A DNA stretch of 33,761 bases from Deltaproteobacteria bacterium (GTDB lineage: Bacteria; Myxococcota_A; Bradymonadia; REDH01): NCBI GenBank assembly GCA_013205435.1, contig JABMMX010000136.1, positions 1 to 33,761 on the forward strand, in the 5' to 3' direction. Made by a program: the position numbers and the translations under genes. The notes below the pieces were generated by a model. That model saw only the letters and a program-made list of their open reading frames with translations. It was not told the origin of the DNA and did no database searches. Positions 31,142-33,761 of the stretch are shown piece by piece; position 1 is the stretch's first letter, and every line of letters begins with the position of its first letter.

Positions 31142-33761
31142 ATGATGTCGAACCAGATTGCCAAGTTGCTCGCCGACCTTGCCGCCCGCCCTCAGCAGGT
31201 GGAACTGATAGATGAACTGGATCTGGCTTGGAGCAGCGAGGGCGACTGGGAGACGGTGGTCCGTGAGGTTCCCGTTCACGCGCGGCGCCTCTCAGACGGC
31301 GCGGCCTCTGCACGGCTGCTCGCGCGGTCGGCCTACATCGCGCGGCTGGGGTTGGATGATTCGGCGACTGCAGACGCGCTTCTGAACGAGGCGCTGACGC
31401 GGTCGTCCGATGCCGCAGCCTTTGCAGCGGCTGTGGTTGCGAGCGTGGAGAGTTCGGACGACTGGGATGTCGTGCTGGGCGCGCTAGAAGATGCGGAGGC
31501 AGCGATTGCATCTGCCGGCGCGAAGAGCCGGCTCGTTGTTGCGCAGGGCGTTGTTTTTGAGACGCACAAGCAGGACCACAAGTCTGCGATCGCGGCCTTC
31601 AAGCGGGCGGCGGAACTCGACCCGACGCATGCGGAGGCCTTCCGCCGCGGCCGGCTGCTTTTTGCGGCTGCCGGGAACTGGGAGAAGGTCGCGACCTTCC
31701 TCGGCGCTGAGGCGAAACTCGCTGGTTCGGCAGCTGCAAAGGCTGCGTTGATCGCCGAGGTGGCGGAGGTTCAGTTTGCCCATCTGGGTAATCCGTCTGC
31801 TGCGCGCGTGAAGGTTGCGGAGGCGCTGGCGATCGATGCGAGCTGCGCGGCTGCGCTCATGCTTTCGGCCAAGTTGCCGGCCGATCTGGGGGCCGGAGGC
31901 ACCGCGGTGCTGACAGCGCTTCCCGAGCCGGCGGCAGCACCTGTTGCGGCGGCTCCCATTGCGCCATCGCTGGTTGCACCCGCCCCGAAGCCGCCAGCGG
32001 CTCCTGCGGTCGCGGCACCTGTTGCGGCACCTGTTGCGGCACCTGTTGTGGCGGCTCCGGTTGTAGCAGCTCCGGTTGTGGCTCCTGTGGCGGCAGCGCC
32101 TTCGTTTGGTGCGCCGGCAACGGTCGCCGGCCCTCTCGACGCGGCCCGTTTTTTCCCGCTCGGGTGGGATGGCATCACGGCCTACATCGATGACCTGCGC
32201 GAGATTGCCTACGGCAGCGCCGAGGGTGCGACGCGGCTTGGTTCGCGTATCGTTGACCTTTTGGCGCGCGATGGCGCGGGCGACGATGCGCTGGCGCGTG
32301 AAGCCTGGGATCTGCTAAGCCTTTCGGACGACAAGTTCGGCCTCGCGCGGCAGCTTCTTGCGCCGCTTTATTGCCGCCGAAATGCGTGGTCAGAGCTGGA
32401 GATGCAGCTCGCTGACGCCGACAGCTCCGAGCCCGATGGTGGCTGGGCTGGCGCGCTCTATGTGGCCCGCTTCAATGCGCTTGGCGACCGTGCCGGTGCG
32501 GCGGAGATTGCGAGTCGTGCGGGTGCTGCCGCGCAGCGTGACGCAGAGGTTATCGACGCCGTTGTGAAGGGGAACTGGCGCAAGGCGCAGACGACCTTCA
32601 TGGAGCGGCTGTCGGGCTTTGGCGCGGCCGCTGAGGCAGAATCCTACCGTGAACTCGCCTACCTCGCGCTTGGCTTCCACGCCGAAGACAAGGTGGCAGA
32701 CTCGCTCCGCCGCGTGCTCAAGGCCAACAAGGCGGACGCCAGCGCGCGTGAGCTCGCGAAGGCGGTCTATCGTCGCAGCGAGAAGTGGCAGCCGCTCGCA
32801 GAGCTGCTGAAGCAGCATGCAGACGAGGCGCAGCGCGAGTCGTCGTGGCGGAGTTCGATGCTGCGTGAGCTGCTGCGCATCTACCGCGATGAGCTCAAGC
32901 AGGACATGCTGGTCGTGACGACCTACCAGGCGCTCGCGCAGCTTCACCCGACCGACCTTTCGCTCCTCGACGAGCTCGGCGGCCGGCTGGAGTCGCTGGG
33001 TCGCTGGCCCGATCTCATCGATGTGCGCCGCAAGCGGATCGCGGCGTTGGATAGCGATTCCGACCGCATCATGGCGATGCGTGAGCTTGCGCAGCTCTAC
33101 CTGGTCCGGTTCTCGAACCAGGCTGAGGCCATCAAGCTGTTCGAGCAGATTCGCGAGTTGGACGAGTCGGACGACGGCGCCATTGCCTCCCTTGAAGACC
33201 TCTATGACAAGCGTCGTGAGTGGGAGAAGCTCATTGCGATCAAGCGGATGCTCGCCGAACGGGCCTTCGGGAACGATGAGCGCATCAAGTATCTGCGCGA
33301 TGCGGCCGATGTCGCTGCGACCAAGGCGCGGAAGCCGGAGCTTGCGGTTGCGCTCTGGGGCGAGGTGCTCGACTGCGACGCGAACGACCTTCAGGCGCTG
33401 TCGGCGCTCGAGCAGGGTTACGAGCGGGAGAAGAACTTTGCCCGTCTTGCGGAGATTGTGGAGCGGAAGGCTGCGGCGACGATGGAGGCCGCCCCGAAGG
33501 CGCTGGCGCTGCTCAAGCTGGCGCAGCTTCTGGGTGATCGTCTCGGGCAGACCGAGCGTGCGCTTGAGGTCTACGAGGAGCTCCTCACGGTGGAGCCGGC
33601 CAATGCGCGAGCACGGGAGGCCATCCGCAAGGGCGCCATTGAACTCCAGCAGTGGGAGCGGCTCGAACTGCTCTACGCGCGGGACGAGAACTGGTCGGAG
33701 TATGCCCGCCAGTTGGAGGGGCTCGTTGGCACGGTCAAGCAGGCCGACATCAAGGTGGAGC
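31142..33761 (+). CDS. Large cytoplasmic TPR protein, AgmK/GltI-like (3' end outside window)
   Basis: The frame is open from 31142 to the window edge: at least 873 residues with no stop. There is no signal peptide, so it is cytoplasmic. The first 250 residues are TPR-like. A Pro/Ala/Val linker follows (about 260-320), then a long row of helical repeats such as DELGGRLESLGRWPDLIDVR and ASLEDLYDKRREWEKLIAIK, a two-helix unit of the type L..L..LY...W..L. AgmK (GltI) of Myxococcus is a very large TPR protein in the same cluster and is part of the cytoplasmic platform. ATG at 31142 is chosen, with ATG 31145 and GTG 31136 as alternatives; no strong ribosome site is seen. What lies beyond the edge, possibly an AgmX-type gene, is unknown. 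Confidence 0.85.
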   Translation, partial: MMSNQIAKLLADLAARPQQVELIDELDLAWSSEGDWETVVREVPVHARRLSDGAASARLLARSAYIARLGLDDSATADALLNEALTRSSDAAAFAAAVVASVESSDDWDVVLGALEDAEAAIASAGAKSRLVVAQGVVFETHKQDHKSAIAAFKRAAELDPTHAEAFRRGRLLFAAAGNWEKVATFLGAEAKLAGSAAAKAALIAEVAEVQFAHLGNPSAARVKVAEALAIDASCAAALMLSAKLPADLGAGGTAVLTALPEPAAAPVAAAPIAPSLVAPAPKPPAAPAVAAPVAAPVAAPVVAAPVVAAPVVAPVAAAPSFGAPATVAGPLDAARFFPLGWDGITAYIDDLREIAYGSAEGATRLGSRIVDLLARDGAGDDALAREAWDLLSLSDDKFGLARQLLAPLYCRRNAWSELEMQLADADSSEPDGGWAGALYVARFNALGDRAGAAEIASRAGAAAQRDAEVIDAVVKGNWRKAQTTFMERLSGFGAAAEAESYRELAYLALGFHAEDKVADSLRRVLKANKADASARELAKAVYRRSEKWQPLAELLKQHADEAQRESSWRSSMLRELLRIYRDELKQDMLVVTTYQALAQLHPTDLSLLDELGGRLESLGRWPDLIDVRRKRIAALDSDSDRIMAMRELAQLYLVRFSNQAEAIKLFEQIRELDESDDGAIASLEDLYDKRREWEKLIAIKRMLAERAFGNDERIKYLRDAADVAATKARKPELAVALWGEVLDCDANDLQALSALEQGYEREKNFARLAEIVERKAAATMEAAPKALALLKLAQLLGDRLGQTERALEVYEELLTVEPANARAREAIRKGAIELQQWERLELLYARDENWSEYARQLEGLVGTVKQADIKVE
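31918..32103 (+). repeat. Pro/Ala/Val-coding repetitive tract
   Basis: Encodes an (A)APV-type linker in the AgmK-like protein. GCGGCACCTGTT occurs three times in perfect tandem at 32012-32047, with looser copies on either side. It is prone to in-frame length change. Confidence 0.8.

Noticed and set aside
1-33761. Replication origin near the GC-skew change
   Set aside because: No dnaA, dnaN, parAB or cluster of TTATCCACA-type boxes was seen, so there is no support beyond the skew samples.
1-33761. Mobile elements, CRISPR arrays, defence systems or biosynthetic clusters
   Set aside because: No transposase, integrase, regularly spaced direct repeats, restriction or synthase genes were recognised.

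Overview
The window is dense, high-GC chromosomal DNA with almost no non-coding space. The gene content points to Myxococcota or a related former deltaproteobacterial lineage. It has MopE-type Cys/Asp repeat lipoproteins, PEGA and FHA proteins, many Ala-rich TPR proteins, DUF3857/transglutaminase-type lipoproteins, and a gene row resembling the Myxococcus gliding (Glt/Agm/Agl) machinery. Bradymonadales would fit, but the class cannot be fixed from sequence alone. No insertion sequence, integrase, CRISPR array or rRNA gene was seen.

Layout. (1) 1-4225, plus strand: the 3' end of one and a complete second DUF3857/transglutaminase-like gene, in tandem. The second has lost its catalytic Cys. (2) 4222-7128, minus: plsB, the acyltransferase that starts phospholipid synthesis. 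(3) 7241-10083, plus: a two-gene unit for a secreted or membrane protein of unknown role and a MopE-repeat lipoprotein with a C-terminal SUMF1-like fold. (4) 10141-12728, minus: rsmD, coaD, a class I aminotransferase and a 92-residue Cys-cluster protein, the last three tightly packed. (5) 12903-13073, plus: tRNA-Ile(GAU) and tRNA-Ala(UGC) without rRNA. (6) 13076-15529: a tail-anchored FHA protein and a PEGA protein whose start codons interlock head to head, then clpX on the minus strand.

(7) 15658-20892, plus: the classic translation/RNA block rpsP-khpA-rimM-trmD-rplS-(unknown)-rnhB-yraN. The unknown 576-residue protein looks like an SMC/YhaN-type ATPase that has lost its nucleotide-binding motifs. 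(8) 20889-21227, minus: a small Cys-rich lipoprotein. (9) 21464 to the window end, plus: seven consecutive genes. They encode a periplasmic TPR protein, a very large periplasmic TPR protein (AgmU/GltD-like), a TPR lipoprotein (AglT/GltE-like), a small secreted protein (GltF-like), a trans-envelope FHA/TM/AgmX-PglI-tail protein (PglI/GltG-like), another TPR lipoprotein, and a large cytoplasmic TPR protein (AgmK/GltI-like) cut by the window edge. Together they would make an inner-membrane-to-outer-membrane scaffold of the kind driven by an AglRQS motor in gliding or spore-coat assembly. No motor gene is visible here.

Gene packing is extreme. Three convergent pairs share their stop codons in 4-base overlaps, and several co-directional pairs share ATGA, GTGA or TGATG junctions. 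Promoter candidates found by eye mostly follow TTGACN, 16-18 bases, TAGnnn. In two divergent regions the two -10 boxes overlap. All family assignments are from reading motifs, with no database search. Promoters and start codons are by-eye choices.
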